Shown here piece after piece: positions 5,060 to 5,060 of a DNA stretch of 5,060 nucleotides. A program made the position numbers and the translations under genes. The stretch lies in NCBI GenBank assembly GCA_017472375.1, contig JAFUQL010000013.1, forward strand, positions 1-5,060, given 5' to 3'. Numbering within the stretch: position 1 is the first letter of the stretch; each line of letters starts with the position of its first letter. A model generated the notes under the pieces. The model searched no databases and had not been told where the DNA came from. It worked only from the letters and a program-made list of their open reading frames with translations. The DNA comes from Oscillospiraceae bacterium (lineage in GTDB: Bacteria > Bacillota > Clostridia > Oscillospirales > Ruminococcaceae).

Positions 5060-5060
5060 C

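Overview
This is a GC-rich chromosomal window with AT-richer intergenic gaps, strong AGGAGG-type ribosome binding sites, and compact genes separated by short GC stems followed by T-runs. Together with a Cys-rich sensor/GGDEF-like protein and a 4Fe-4S aldo/keto reductase, this suggests a strictly anaerobic gut Firmicute, most like Faecalibacterium, Gemmiger or Subdoligranulum in the Oscillospiraceae/Ruminococcaceae. The taxonomy is inferred from style and protein flavour, not from a marker gene. There are no RNA genes, mobile elements, CRISPR arrays or phage genes.

Left part, plus strand (1-2946). The window opens inside an aldo/keto reductase of the ferredoxin-tailed kind. Only its last 203 residues, with two 4Fe-4S motifs, are present, and it ends at a strong terminator. 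A well-formed promoter (TTGCAG, 17 nt, extended TATGCT) then drives a probable two-gene operon: a ten-helix EamA/DMT-type transporter, best started at a TTG codon, and, 37 nt later, a fold-type I PLP aminotransferase. The pair could link amino-acid metabolism to export, but the substrate is not visible. A 12-bp perfect hairpin with T-rich flanks on both strands closes this operon and the convergent unit from the right.

Right part, minus strand (2959-5060). Reading leftward from the right edge: the C-terminal end of a protein that may be an extracellular solute-binding protein (weak call); an AT-rich gap with a promoter; a 296-residue protein with a Cys-rich N-terminal domain and a degenerate GGDEF domain (HSDQF in place of GGDEF); a terminator; and a 147-residue all-helical protein of unknown function containing an internal repeat. 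The GGDEF-like gene has a leader of about 100 nt that can fold into a long hairpin.

Most of the window is ordinary core-type gene content. The parts that reward a second look are the pseudo-GGDEF protein with its structured leader, the duplicated helical protein of unknown function, and the near absence of promoter space between those two genes.
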